Part shown: positions 1 through 6,593 of the stretch, piece by piece
Position numbering within the stretch: the first letter of the stretch is position 1
How the letters are laid out: each line of letters starts with the position of its first letter
Assembly (NCBI GenBank): GCA_030603465.1
Contig: JAUVXT010000065.1
Span: forward strand, 1-11,224
Direction: 5' to 3'
Length of the DNA: 11,224 nt
Source: Deltaproteobacteria bacterium
GTDB lineage: Bacteria > Desulfobacterota > Syntrophia > Syntrophales > UBA2210
The notes under the pieces: model-generated
Told to the model about the DNA's origin: nothing
Database searches by the model: none
What the model saw: the letters and a program-made list of their open reading frames with translations, nothing else
Made by a program: the position numbers and the translations under genes

Positions 1-850
1 TAATGCTCTCCCTCGTCGCCCTTTCGCCCTCCTTTATCAATTCTCTTGCGTGAAGGTAATCCGACCAGTGCAGAGCGCCTACCTGGGGTCTTATGACGAT
101 ATCAGCTTTCTTGAGGGCATTATTCGTCAGGTGGTAGGACATGATATCGCTGGCCCTGCTGTAGACAGCAAGGGCGGTATGAAATTCTTCCTGGTAGGCA
201 ATATCCTGGGCCACGGTAACGGCTATTATAATATCGGCCCCTTCGTCTTCCGCCGCTGATATGGGAACCAGAGAGACGATTCCGCCATCGGCGAGGAGCC
301 TTTTGCCGTCTTTAAGCGGTTCTATAGCGCCGGGTACAGCGCAGCTTGCCATGATCGCCTGGCGGAGAGATCCTTCGGAGAAAACGATCTCCTCGCCGTT
401 AATAAGATCGGTGGCTACCGCCCGGAAGGGAATGGAGGTTTCCTGGGTATTGATATCGGGGATGAAGTGATTGATCATGGATTGAAAATCTTCCGCGGAG
501 AGAATTCCGGGCTTGAATACCATCTGGGCAAGGTAAAAACGGTTTTTCAGAAAGTTCTGGACCCTCCGGGTGATTCCGCCGTCCTCCTTCCTGTGGGCTT
601 CAGATATGGCCTTTATGGCCGATGATTGAAATTCTTCACTGTTCAGGTATTCGTCGGCCATCTCTATAAGTTTCTCGGGAGTGGCGCCGCTGGCGTAGGC
701 TCCACCGATAAGGGCGCCCACACTGGTCCCCGTGATGATATCGATGGGAATCGATTCTTCCTCGAATACCTTTAGCACTCCTATATGGGCAAACCCCCTG
801 GCGCCTCCGCCACCGAGGGTGAGGCCGATTAGCTTTTTCTTGTTTTTCAT
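1..850 (-). CDS. Patatin-like phospholipase, RssA/NTE type (partial, runs off left edge)
   Basis: Serine acyl hydrolase of the patatin family, expected to hydrolyse acyl esters of phospholipids or lysophospholipids. The visible 283 codons start MKNKKKLIGLTLGGGGARG. They carry the glycine-rich oxyanion-hole motif GGGGARG (residues 13-19), the nucleophile elbow GTSVG with Ser43, the conserved ASCAVPG segment (about 168-174) and the DGG motif with catalytic Asp188. The Ser-Asp dyad is therefore complete. There is no signal peptide, so the protein is probably cytoplasmic or peripheral. The C-terminus lies beyond base 1. The ATG at 850 was chosen because the family motif begins shortly after it and no ATG, GTG or TTG lies in frame in the 50 bases upstream; its Shine-Dalgarno is weak. 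The flavin reductase gene lies upstream on the same strand across a 118-bp gap holding a large hairpin, so co-transcription is possible. Family call is sure; substrate is unknown. Confidence 0.9.
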   Translation of the reverse strand, partial: MKNKKKLIGLTLGGGGARGFAHIGVLKVFEEESIPIDIITGTSVGALIGGAYASGATPEKLIEMADEYLNSEEFQSSAIKAISEAHRKEDGGITRRVQNFLKNRFYLAQMVFKPGILSAEDFQSMINHFIPDINTQETSIPFRAVATDLINGEEIVFSEGSLRQAIMASCAVPGAIEPLKDGKRLLADGGIVSLVPISAAEDEGADIIIAVTVAQDIAYQEEFHTALAVYSRASDIMSYHLTNNALKKADIVIRPQVGALHWSDYLHARELIKEGERATRESI

Positions 851-876
851 CTTGTCTAAGAATACATGAGCGTATT

Positions 877-940
877 GCAGGAGGTATGAATATCTTTCTC
901 AGATTCCCGGTACGGGATGAGTGAAAAATATACCTCCTGC
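877..940. repeat. 64-bp inverted repeat (long hairpin) between two genes
   Basis: An 11-bp perfect inverted repeat (GCAGGAGGTAT at 877-887 and ATACCTCCTGC at 930-940) encloses a second small palindrome, TCCCG-gta-CGGGA (905-917). It lies between the flavin reductase stop and the patatin start. On the minus strand, the sense of both genes, no T-run follows the stem, so it is not a classical intrinsic terminator. It could be an mRNA processing or attenuation structure in the patatin leader. Confidence 0.6.
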
Positions 941-968
941 TTGCACTGGTTTCATCTGTTATTCGCTC

Positions 969-1544
969 TCATTTCTTGCGGAGCTCTTTTCCTATGGAGA
1001 ATGCCTTTCCCAGATAATCGCCAAAGCCGTAATATTCTAAATTCTCCGGTGCAAATATCATCGGCTTTACCTTTTTTACGTCTGGAAGTCCCTTATCATT
1101 GAGATAATCTTCAGCAACCTTTATGTCGATAATTTCCCCTATGAACTGAGTGTGCAGTCCGATCTCATAGGTGTGAATCACCTTGCATTCAAGTACCACG
1201 GGAAATTCCTTTACGTATGGCGCATCCACCTTGTCACTTTTCACCGGCGTGAGCCCTGTAACGGCAAGTTTGTCCGCTTTTCTTCCCGACTCAACCCCGA
1301 AATAATCGGCTTCCTTTACGTATTTTTCCCCGGGGATGCTGATCGTATATGCTCTTTTCTCCATAAGGTTTCCATAGGTATAGGTGGCCTTTCGAAGGGA
1401 GATTGTAACGCAGGGTGGTACGGAGCAGCATATTCCACACCACGCGGCGGTCATAACATTGGGTTTATCATCGGCATCATAGGTGCCGACCACAAAAACC
1501 GGTGTGGGGTAGGCGAGTGTTCTTGGGCCTATCGATTTTTTCAT
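969..1544 (-). CDS. Flavin reductase family protein, flavoredoxin-like
   Basis: A 191-residue protein of the FMN-binding split-barrel flavin reductase family (flavoredoxin / DIM6-NTAB type). Family members bind FMN and pass electrons from NAD(P)H or a partner protein to flavin, or act as small electron carriers in anaerobes. The N-terminus has the family pattern: a 'P-x-P-V-x-V-V-G-T-Y' strand (about 13-22), then 'PNVMTAAWCGICC' (28-40) and 'PPCVTISLRK' (43-52). The C-terminal 'PMIFAPENLEYYGFGDYLGKAFS' region is typical of flavoredoxin-like members. Length matches the family (about 190). The start is fixed by AGGAGG six bases upstream of the ATG. A promoter with 17-bp spacing lies just upstream. 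There is no signal peptide, so it is cytoplasmic. The physiological partner cannot be told from this window. Confidence 0.88.
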   Translation of the reverse strand: MKKSIGPRTLAYPTPVFVVGTYDADDKPNVMTAAWCGICCSVPPCVTISLRKATYTYGNLMEKRAYTISIPGEKYVKEADYFGVESGRKADKLAVTGLTPVKSDKVDAPYVKEFPVVLECKVIHTYEIGLHTQFIGEIIDIKVAEDYLNDKGLPDVKKVKPMIFAPENLEYYGFGDYLGKAFSIGKELRKK

Positions 1545-1577
1545 GAAGAACCTCCTGATATAGTAATATGATTTTTC

Positions 1578-1606
1578 ATTCTAAGATGCCAGTAATAAAA
1601 TGTCAA
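1578..1606 (-). promoter_or_regulatory. Sigma70-type promoter for the flavin reductase gene
   Basis: On the minus strand, TTGACA (complement of 1601-1606) is followed after exactly 17 bases by TAGAAT (complement of 1578-1583, 5 of 6 to TATAAT). This predicts transcription from about 1571, a 5' leader near 27 nt, and a strong AGGAGG before the flavin reductase start. Confidence 0.75.
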
Positions 1607-1671
1607 ACATCTATCGAGCAGCTTTTTTGTTTTCTGATAAAATAGTTGCCGTATCGGTAATCTGAAAATCT

Positions 1672-1700
1672 TTGACATTTGGCAATGGATACAATATAAG
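1672..1700 (+). promoter_or_regulatory. Sigma70-type promoter for the polyprenyl synthase gene
   Basis: TTGACA (1672-1677), a 17-bp spacer, then TATAAG (1695-1700). Transcription should start near 1707, giving a leader of about 60 nt before the ATG at 1768. It points away from the flavin reductase promoter, so the 1545-1767 interval is a divergent promoter region. The TTG inside this -35 box is in frame with the gene and could be mistaken for a start codon. Confidence 0.75.
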
Positions 1701-1767
1701 CAATGTTCTATTTATAGGGGATCTGTACAGTTCCCACCATGTGTTGAGAGAAGTCGGGTATAGTTTT

Positions 1768-2742
1768 ATGCAGATACAAGATATTTTCCTCCGTTATGAA
1801 AATGATCTCGCAATGGTGGAAAAATTCATAGAGGAACAGCAGCAGTCTTATGTCCATCTTATTCCTGAAATAACGGGTTATATCATAAACAGCGGGGGGA
1901 AGAGATTGAGGCCACTTTTGCTTATGATCTCTTCGGATCTTTGCGCGTATGAGGGTGACAGGCGCTATTCTATGGCGGCTGTTATTGAGTTCATTCATAC
2001 CGCATCACTTCTTCATGATGATATTGTAGATCATGCCATTATCAGACGGGGAAAACCATCGGCGAATAGTGTATGGGGGAATTCTGCCACCGTGCTAGTG
2101 GGGGATTATTTATATACGAAGGCGTTTAAAGTGCTCGCGGAAGACGAGGATCCTGCCGTACAGAAACTCCTCTCAATTACAACGACCACTATGACTGAAG
2201 GGGAATTAATCCAGTTGATGAAGATGGGTGAAATAAATGCAAGCGAGAGGGATTATCTGTCCGTTATAGAAAAGAAAACAGCCGTATTGATTTCTTCCGC
2301 ATGCGCCGTGGGCGCCATCCTGGCGAAGGTGCCGGAATCAAAGGTTGAGGCATTAACGAGGTTCGGAATGAGGCTGGGTATGGCCTATCAGCTTACCGAT
2401 GATGCCCTTGACTATGTCGCAGAGGAAGAGGAATTTGGTAAAGCCATAGGTATGGATCTCAAAGAGGGTAAAACCACGCTTCCTCTAATAAGAACGCTGA
2501 AGAAGTGTTCTTCCGATGAAAAGGCGCTGATCAAGAGGGTCCTGGGAAGCGAAGATGTGAAAGACAGCGAAATAAAAGAGATTATTTCACTCATAAGCGG
2601 GTACAAGGGTATAGAATATGCCATGGAGAAGGCAAAAGAATATATCTTAGAGGCGAAGAAATTTCTTGAGCCATTTGAAGATACGATACCGAGAGAAGCC
2701 CTTTTCGCGATTTCGGATTATATCGTTGAACGGAAGTTGTAG
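1768..2742 (+). CDS. ispB: Long-chain polyprenyl diphosphate synthase (IspB-type)
   Basis: A trans-isoprenyl diphosphate synthase that condenses isopentenyl diphosphate onto an allylic primer to make the C35-C50 side chain of a respiratory quinone. In the 324-residue product, GGKRLRP is at 43-49, the first Asp-rich motif DDIVD at 84-88 (with RRG at 93-95), KKTA at 169-172 and the second Asp-rich motif DDALD at 211-215. The residues four and five places before the first motif are small (Ser80, Ala79). In this family that favours long-chain rather than farnesyl products. The reading frame stays open upstream to a TTG at 1672, but that codon lies inside a promoter -35 box. The ATG at 1768 gives the normal family length of about 322-325, although its ribosome site is weak. 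Monocistronic, ended by the terminator at 2857. Quinone type and exact chain length cannot be read from the sequence. Confidence 0.9.
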   Translation: MQIQDIFLRYENDLAMVEKFIEEQQQSYVHLIPEITGYIINSGGKRLRPLLLMISSDLCAYEGDRRYSMAAVIEFIHTASLLHDDIVDHAIIRRGKPSANSVWGNSATVLVGDYLYTKAFKVLAEDEDPAVQKLLSITTTTMTEGELIQLMKMGEINASERDYLSVIEKKTAVLISSACAVGAILAKVPESKVEALTRFGMRLGMAYQLTDDALDYVAEEEEFGKAIGMDLKEGKTTLPLIRTLKKCSSDEKALIKRVLGSEDVKDSEIKEIISLISGYKGIEYAMEKAKEYILEAKKFLEPFEDTIPREALFAISDYIVERKL

Positions 2743-2856
2743 GGGGGATCAATTAATTCGGGACAACGTTTCTGATTCTGCCGTCATATCCTTCCCCGTG
2801 AGTTCCCGGATGTTTCAACCCGGTTCCACGCATTTTCTACTATAAAATTCAGAGAA

Positions 2857-2895
2857 CAAAAGAGGGCCGGTCACTGATAATCCGGCCCTCTTTTG
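2857..2895. terminator. Intrinsic terminator, probably bidirectional
   Basis: A perfect 14-bp stem (CAAAAGAGGGCCGG at 2857-2870, CCGGCCCTCTTTTG at 2882-2895) with an 11-nt loop; A-T/G-T pairs extend it by up to three more pairs. The A-rich outer left arm and T-rich outer right arm give a U-tract on either strand. It lies between the convergent ends of the polyprenyl synthase gene (2742) and the FecR-domain gene (2948), so it can serve both. Confidence 0.9.
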
Positions 2896-2947
2896 TTTCA
2901 TGCAAACAGAAGAATTGTTACAGCAATGAGACTGCCTCTCAGTACTG

Positions 2948-4828
2948 TTACCTTTCTCCGTGGAATATACCCGTTGCTCCTTCACCGCTCGTTTTGTACA
3001 TGCCCCAGGCGCCTCCAATGGCCTTGGCCGCAGCAGTTCCCACATTACTGCCGCCGTAGAAGGAGCCGTGGGCCATTTTGTGATCCGGCGTAGATCCATT
3101 GAGCTCCCATGTTCCGCCTGTAATGGAGAATGTGCCATCTGATTGGATGGCACCCGAGCCTGAACTTATCATGGCACTGTAGACTCCACCCGATACGTCC
3201 ATTTGCACTGCTGATATCTCATCGGTTCCAAAGTCGACCTCACAGGTAAAGTGGCCTGTCATATCGACCCCTCCGCCGGAAGTCCAGTATGTTCCATGAG
3301 CGTCGCCCGAGTATGAAGCCGCTCCCGTAAGATTGGCAAGTTCTGATGACGGGGTGTTGGCGCCGATTATGTAGTGGCCTTTGTTATTTATCGTATATTC
3401 CGATCCGTCAACGGTGAAGGCTTTTTCCAATTTCCAGTCGCCCCATTCAAGGTAGTCGTTACCATTACTGTCAGTATAACTGCCCAGTTCATTATGCGTG
3501 ATCGGATAATTGTCATCGAGGCTTCCCGTATTTTTTGTGCCTGAGGCGAAAACGGCCCACTTTGCATAGGGGTCGCCCATATCACCCGCTGCGTCACCTC
3601 CACGTATATAGTCCGTGTCTGGATTTTTACTGCCCCGTGCCCAGACACTGGAGTCACTGTCAAAATTCTGGCGCGTCGTGCTGACAAAAATTTCCTCCAG
3701 CGTTCCTGCGGAGCTGTTCGTGAGCATTGCCGAAAGGTAGCCGACGTTGTTGCCTGAGGCGTTTGTGCCTGGGTCCTTAATGGGGTCTTCCTTTGTCTCT
3801 ACAGTTAGGGAAGTCTGCTGCTGGGTGAGATCAGATGTGTTCACCGTAGTAGTGGTTTCCTCCGATGTGGTCTCGTCTGTTGCCGCAGGAGAATCATCTG
3901 TTTTAGTCTCTTCCTGATCATCCTGTTTTTCCTCTTCCGTTCCCTCAGGAGATTCTCCCTTTTCTGTGTCGGATTCCTTAGTTGTCTCTTCTTTTGGTGG
4001 AGGTGGGGCTTCCGTGTCCGATTCAAACTGACGTGCAACCCGTGGAGGGGTCGTCTTTATGAGTCCCGAGCCTCTTTTTGTTGTAGAAAGCATCTGTCCG
4101 GGAGAGACCGTCTGAGCCCTCCCGTCGGCGGTGGATGTGACACTGATCTGGCCGTCAAAACCGAATACAGTGGTGACTGTGTCATTATTGGTGTTCTGTA
4201 CGAGACGAATCCATCCCTTGTCTGACGCATCGGCAAGATAGATGGGGCGGGATGCAAAATTCCCCTCCTTTTCCTTTCTTACTTCTATGCCAAACTTGGT
4301 TCCTCTGACACCTACGACAGCCGTTGCTGTCTGTACACCCAATGTGGTTTTTTTGTATCTGAACATCTTTAGGGCGTAGAACATGGCCTTCCCCTTTGTC
4401 ATGGAGAAGATGGATTTTTTCTCGCCCAATCCCAGATCGGCGACAATCTCTTCCACTCCTATCTCGGCATTGGCTCCCATGGTAATCACGTTTTCATCGA
4501 TAAATTTCAGGCGGCAGCGGGTATCGCCGAGGGTAAATATCCTGTCCTTCTCATATATCTTATCTCCCGGAAGGGCAAAGTAGGCCTCTGCCAGGTCGCC
4601 ATGGGCTACGATTGTGGAACCGGTAAGTGTCTGTATAGAACCGACTTCCCTGGCCTTTGAACCTATAAAAGATTTCTTTATCTCTACTTCCTTTAATTTG
4701 TCAGGGAGGGCTTCTTCAGGTATCCCGGCACCTCGTTCGAGGGCATGACCTGATTGTAGAAAAAGTATCTGAGATCCGTAGGAAAAAACTGACAGGGTAA
4801 GTAATAGTATCAAAAAGTGACGTTTCAT
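2948..4828 (-). CDS. Exported FecR-domain protein with C-terminal TbpB-like barrel (candidate T11SS cargo)
   Basis: A 626-residue exported protein in three parts. (1) An N-terminal signal peptide (hydrophobic 5-24, likely cut after Ala29 in GHA-LE) with no lipobox cysteine, then a FecR domain (about 62-250) with the hallmark 'VVGVRGTKFGIEV' (171-183) and a closing 'VSPGQML' strand. (2) A low-complexity acidic linker rich in Glu, Thr, Asp, Ser and Pro (about 268-350). (3) A glycine-rich beta domain (about 355-626) with 'YLEWGDWKLEKAF', 'YSGDAHGTYW', 'FTCEVDFG', 'HGSFYGG', 'KAIGGAWGMYK' and terminal 'GATGIFHGER'. That order resembles the C-terminal handle barrel of TbpB and related Slam substrates. 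AAGGAG lies eight bases before the ATG. The gene sits 57 bp downstream of the Slam-like gene, in the same operon. No ECF sigma factor or TonB receptor is nearby, so a classical FecR anti-sigma role is unlikely. The FecR call is firm; the barrel match is by eye and the ligand is unknown. Confidence 0.8.
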   Translation of the reverse strand: MKRHFLILLLTLSVFSYGSQILFLQSGHALERGAGIPEEALPDKLKEVEIKKSFIGSKAREVGSIQTLTGSTIVAHGDLAEAYFALPGDKIYEKDRIFTLGDTRCRLKFIDENVITMGANAEIGVEEIVADLGLGEKKSIFSMTKGKAMFYALKMFRYKKTTLGVQTATAVVGVRGTKFGIEVRKEKEGNFASRPIYLADASDKGWIRLVQNTNNDTVTTVFGFDGQISVTSTADGRAQTVSPGQMLSTTKRGSGLIKTTPPRVARQFESDTEAPPPPKEETTKESDTEKGESPEGTEEEKQDDQEETKTDDSPAATDETTSEETTTTVNTSDLTQQQTSLTVETKEDPIKDPGTNASGNNVGYLSAMLTNSSAGTLEEIFVSTTRQNFDSDSSVWARGSKNPDTDYIRGGDAAGDMGDPYAKWAVFASGTKNTGSLDDNYPITHNELGSYTDSNGNDYLEWGDWKLEKAFTVDGSEYTINNKGHYIIGANTPSSELANLTGAASYSGDAHGTYWTSGGGVDMTGHFTCEVDFGTDEISAVQMDVSGGVYSAMISSGSGAIQSDGTFSITGGTWELNGSTPDHKMAHGSFYGGSNVGTAAAKAIGGAWGMYKTSGEGATGIFHGER

Positions 4829-4885
4829 GAAGATTACTCCTTAAAATTTAAAAGTTATGAACTTCATTTTTATTACCCTCAAGCA

Positions 4886-6322
4886 TTAAAAGGCAAACCC
4901 CAGACTTAGCGTGTAGGTTGCCTTCTCATATTCATAGAGCGAGGCATTGGAGTTATTGTCCATATAGTTAATGGCAAATGATGAAGAGAAATGTTTTAAG
5001 AATTCCTGGCTTATCACTGCCGTGATACTGTCCTGCATGTCTTCACGGGGTAGATTGTAGAAAGTGGGTTTTTCTTTATAATCTTTCCTCGACCACTTGT
5101 ATCTAAAAAAGAAGCTGGTCTTGGTAGGCAGGCTGAGAAGGTATGAAAATGCGTAATAATAGGAATCGTAGGAATATTTTCTGCCGTCTGCATTCCTGTT
5201 TTCCCATCCCACTGTTCCGGAAAGTGTATGCATTCTGTTTGCAAGATAGATGGTAGGGGTTACTCCATAGCTATGGGTAATATTGTCCAGGGAAGCATTG
5301 CTTTTCTTGTAGTAAAATTCCTTGTTATAGGAATATGCACCCTTCATGCTGAAATACTGGTTGAAAAAGTGCTCGTAACTGGGATCTATATGAAATACAT
5401 GTGAAAGGCGTTCACTTTCGTAATACTGTTCCTTGTAACCGAAGGGAAGCTTGACGATGTCTTTCCTTCCCGCCCACCAGGGACCTGTTGCGAGGTCGAT
5501 CATGAAATAATTGAATTGTGAATGACTTAGGTAGGCGCTGTCGTAGAGTGACGCGTCTGTGTTCCACATGATGCCCTGTCTCTCTCCAAAATCATAGAGG
5601 TAATTACCGGACAGACTGGTTACGAGGGCCTCATCGCGAAGCTGTTTCGATTCGTCTCCAAGCGTCAGAGTGCCTCCAATAACACTCAGTTCTCTGTTGC
5701 CGGGACCGGAGCTTGCGTTCGTATCATACATAATGCCTTGCGAAAAGCGGACATTCCAGGAGGCCTTCTTCGTTCTTTCTTCTAAGGCGGCAAGAAATTT
5801 TTCTATGTTCTTTTGGATTGCTTCAGGAGGACTTGCCGATTGCACTGTTTTTATCTCCCTTTTGGCTTTTTCGTAGCGACCCAGTTTAAAATAGATCGTC
5901 GCAAGTTCGAGCCTTACCCTGTGAAGGTTTGGATTGGCTGCCAGCATATCTTTGAACTTTTTCATGGCGAGTTCTATCTTTCCCGTCTTCATGGCGCTGG
6001 TTCCTATCCACCACATTATATCCATCGTCTCCACCCTGTCAGATATTTCGTTAAAGATGGGAAGGGCCTTGCTGAATTCACTGTCGTAATAAAGAGTGAG
6101 GGCCTCGGCCAGCTTTTTGTCCAGTTCTTCGATCTCCCGGGGAGTCATCTCGCGAAGTTGTTCCACAGCCGCCTCATCTATCGGGCTTGTTTCCTCTTCA
6201 GCGGCATATTCGCCGGGCTGGGTTAGGGGATTATTTTGCTGGGCAGCTACGGTAAAATTCAGTGAAACAGTAAGAAAAAAGGATATAATGATTACCAAAA
6301 AACAACGAGATAATGATCTCAT
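4886..6322 (-). CDS. Slam-like TPR/outer-membrane beta-barrel protein (DUF560-type, candidate T11SS translocator)
   Basis: A 478-residue protein with the layout of surface lipoprotein assembly modifiers: signal peptide (1-27, cut after 'TVAA'), a helical TPR-like region (about 60-185, e.g. 'NPNLHRVRLELATIYFKLGR', 130-149), then a barrel of about 290 residues opening with 'SWNVRFSQGIMYDTNAS' (188-204). Such aromatic-rich alternating strands continue to the C-terminal '...TLSLGFAF'; a terminal Phe is the usual BAM signal. Known Slams move barrel-tagged proteins across the outer membrane. The next gene encodes a protein with a TbpB-like barrel, which fits translocator plus cargo. An in-frame ATG at 6364 exists but has no Shine-Dalgarno and would put extra residues before the signal peptide; the ATG at 6322 has GGAGG seven bases upstream. 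The region upstream holds a near-consensus promoter. A different TPR-porin family remains possible. Confidence 0.8.
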   Translation of the reverse strand: MRSLSRCFLVIIISFFLTVSLNFTVAAQQNNPLTQPGEYAAEEETSPIDEAAVEQLREMTPREIEELDKKLAEALTLYYDSEFSKALPIFNEISDRVETMDIMWWIGTSAMKTGKIELAMKKFKDMLAANPNLHRVRLELATIYFKLGRYEKAKREIKTVQSASPPEAIQKNIEKFLAALEERTKKASWNVRFSQGIMYDTNASSGPGNRELSVIGGTLTLGDESKQLRDEALVTSLSGNYLYDFGERQGIMWNTDASLYDSAYLSHSQFNYFMIDLATGPWWAGRKDIVKLPFGYKEQYYESERLSHVFHIDPSYEHFFNQYFSMKGAYSYNKEFYYKKSNASLDNITHSYGVTPTIYLANRMHTLSGTVGWENRNADGRKYSYDSYYYAFSYLLSLPTKTSFFFRYKWSRKDYKEKPTFYNLPREDMQDSITAVISQEFLKHFSSSFAINYMDNNSNASLYEYEKATYTLSLGFAF

Positions 6323-6329
6323 AGATGGT

Positions 6330-6334
6330 CCTCC
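6330..6334 (-). promoter_or_regulatory. Ribosome binding site that fixes the Slam-like start
   Basis: GGAGG on the minus strand lies seven bases before the ATG at 6322. It selects this start over the in-frame ATG at 6364, and the protein then begins directly with a canonical signal peptide. Confidence 0.8.
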
Positions 6335-6447
6335 AGATGATATAAGAATTCCTTGTAACTTCATGCTATTTTCATTTACTTAAGAGCCAGATCTAATTGT
6401 ATCGGGCAATAGAGATCCCGGTGAGGGATAGCGCAACAACACGCATT

Positions 6448-6462
6448 TGATTAAGTTAATGA
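6448..6462. promoter_or_regulatory. AT-rich palindrome near the transcription start (possible operator)
   Basis: TGATTAAGTTAATGA is an interrupted palindrome around a central perfect ATTAA-g-TTAAT. It lies just downstream of the predicted +1 (about 6465) of the Slam-like operon, a position where a repressor would block transcription. It matches only about half of the 19-bp Fur box, so no regulator is assigned. Confidence 0.35.
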
Positions 6463-6471
6463 TAAAGCGGA

Positions 6472-6500
6472 TTTATATAAATCTACGGATCAATTGTCAA
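6472..6500 (-). promoter_or_regulatory. Near-consensus sigma70 promoter for the Slam-like/FecR operon
   Basis: On the minus strand, TTGACA (complement of 6495-6500), a 17-base spacer, and TATAAA (complement of 6472-6477). The predicted start near 6465 leaves a leader of roughly 140 nt before the ATG at 6322, long enough for regulation at RNA level. The operon can therefore be expressed independently of proA-nadD upstream. Confidence 0.75.
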
Positions 6501-6520
6501 GTGATAATTTTTTTATATTA

Positions 6521-6568
6521 AACTGAACAGCGAGCACATTCCCCGTAACTTGTTGCGGGGAGCTTCAA
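6521..6568 (+). repeat. 48-bp dispersed hairpin repeat, copy 1
   Basis: Matches the copy at 9804-9851 at 42 of 48 positions, in the same orientation. It contains a 7-bp stem (CCCCGTA 6541-6547, TGCGGGG 6554-6560, one G-T pair) with a 6-nt loop. It is followed by a second small palindrome, CTTCAA-tgc-TTGAAG (6563-6577), not shared with copy 2. It lies just past the 3' end of nadD and upstream of the Slam-like promoter. It resembles REP-type or short non-autonomous elements; no transposase is present. Confidence 0.75.
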
Positions 6569-6593
6569 TGCTTGAAGAGGAATTCAAACTGTT

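Noticed and set aside
1152..1571. 139-residue plus-strand open frame opposite the flavin reductase gene
   Set aside because: It is antisense to a clearly recognisable protein and shows no family features, so it is a frame shadow.
3841..4038. Arg/Lys-rich frame in the linker of the FecR-domain gene
   Set aside because: It is the out-of-frame reading of the repetitive acidic linker codons; the basic composition is an artefact.
5813..6226. 137-residue plus-strand open frame opposite the TPR part of the Slam-like gene
   Set aside because: Antisense to a protein with clear signal peptide, TPR and barrel sequence; no ribosome site or recognisable domain.
6445..6465. Fur box in the Slam-like operon promoter
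   Set aside because: The palindrome matches the 19-bp Fur consensus at only about half the positions, so iron control cannot be claimed from it.
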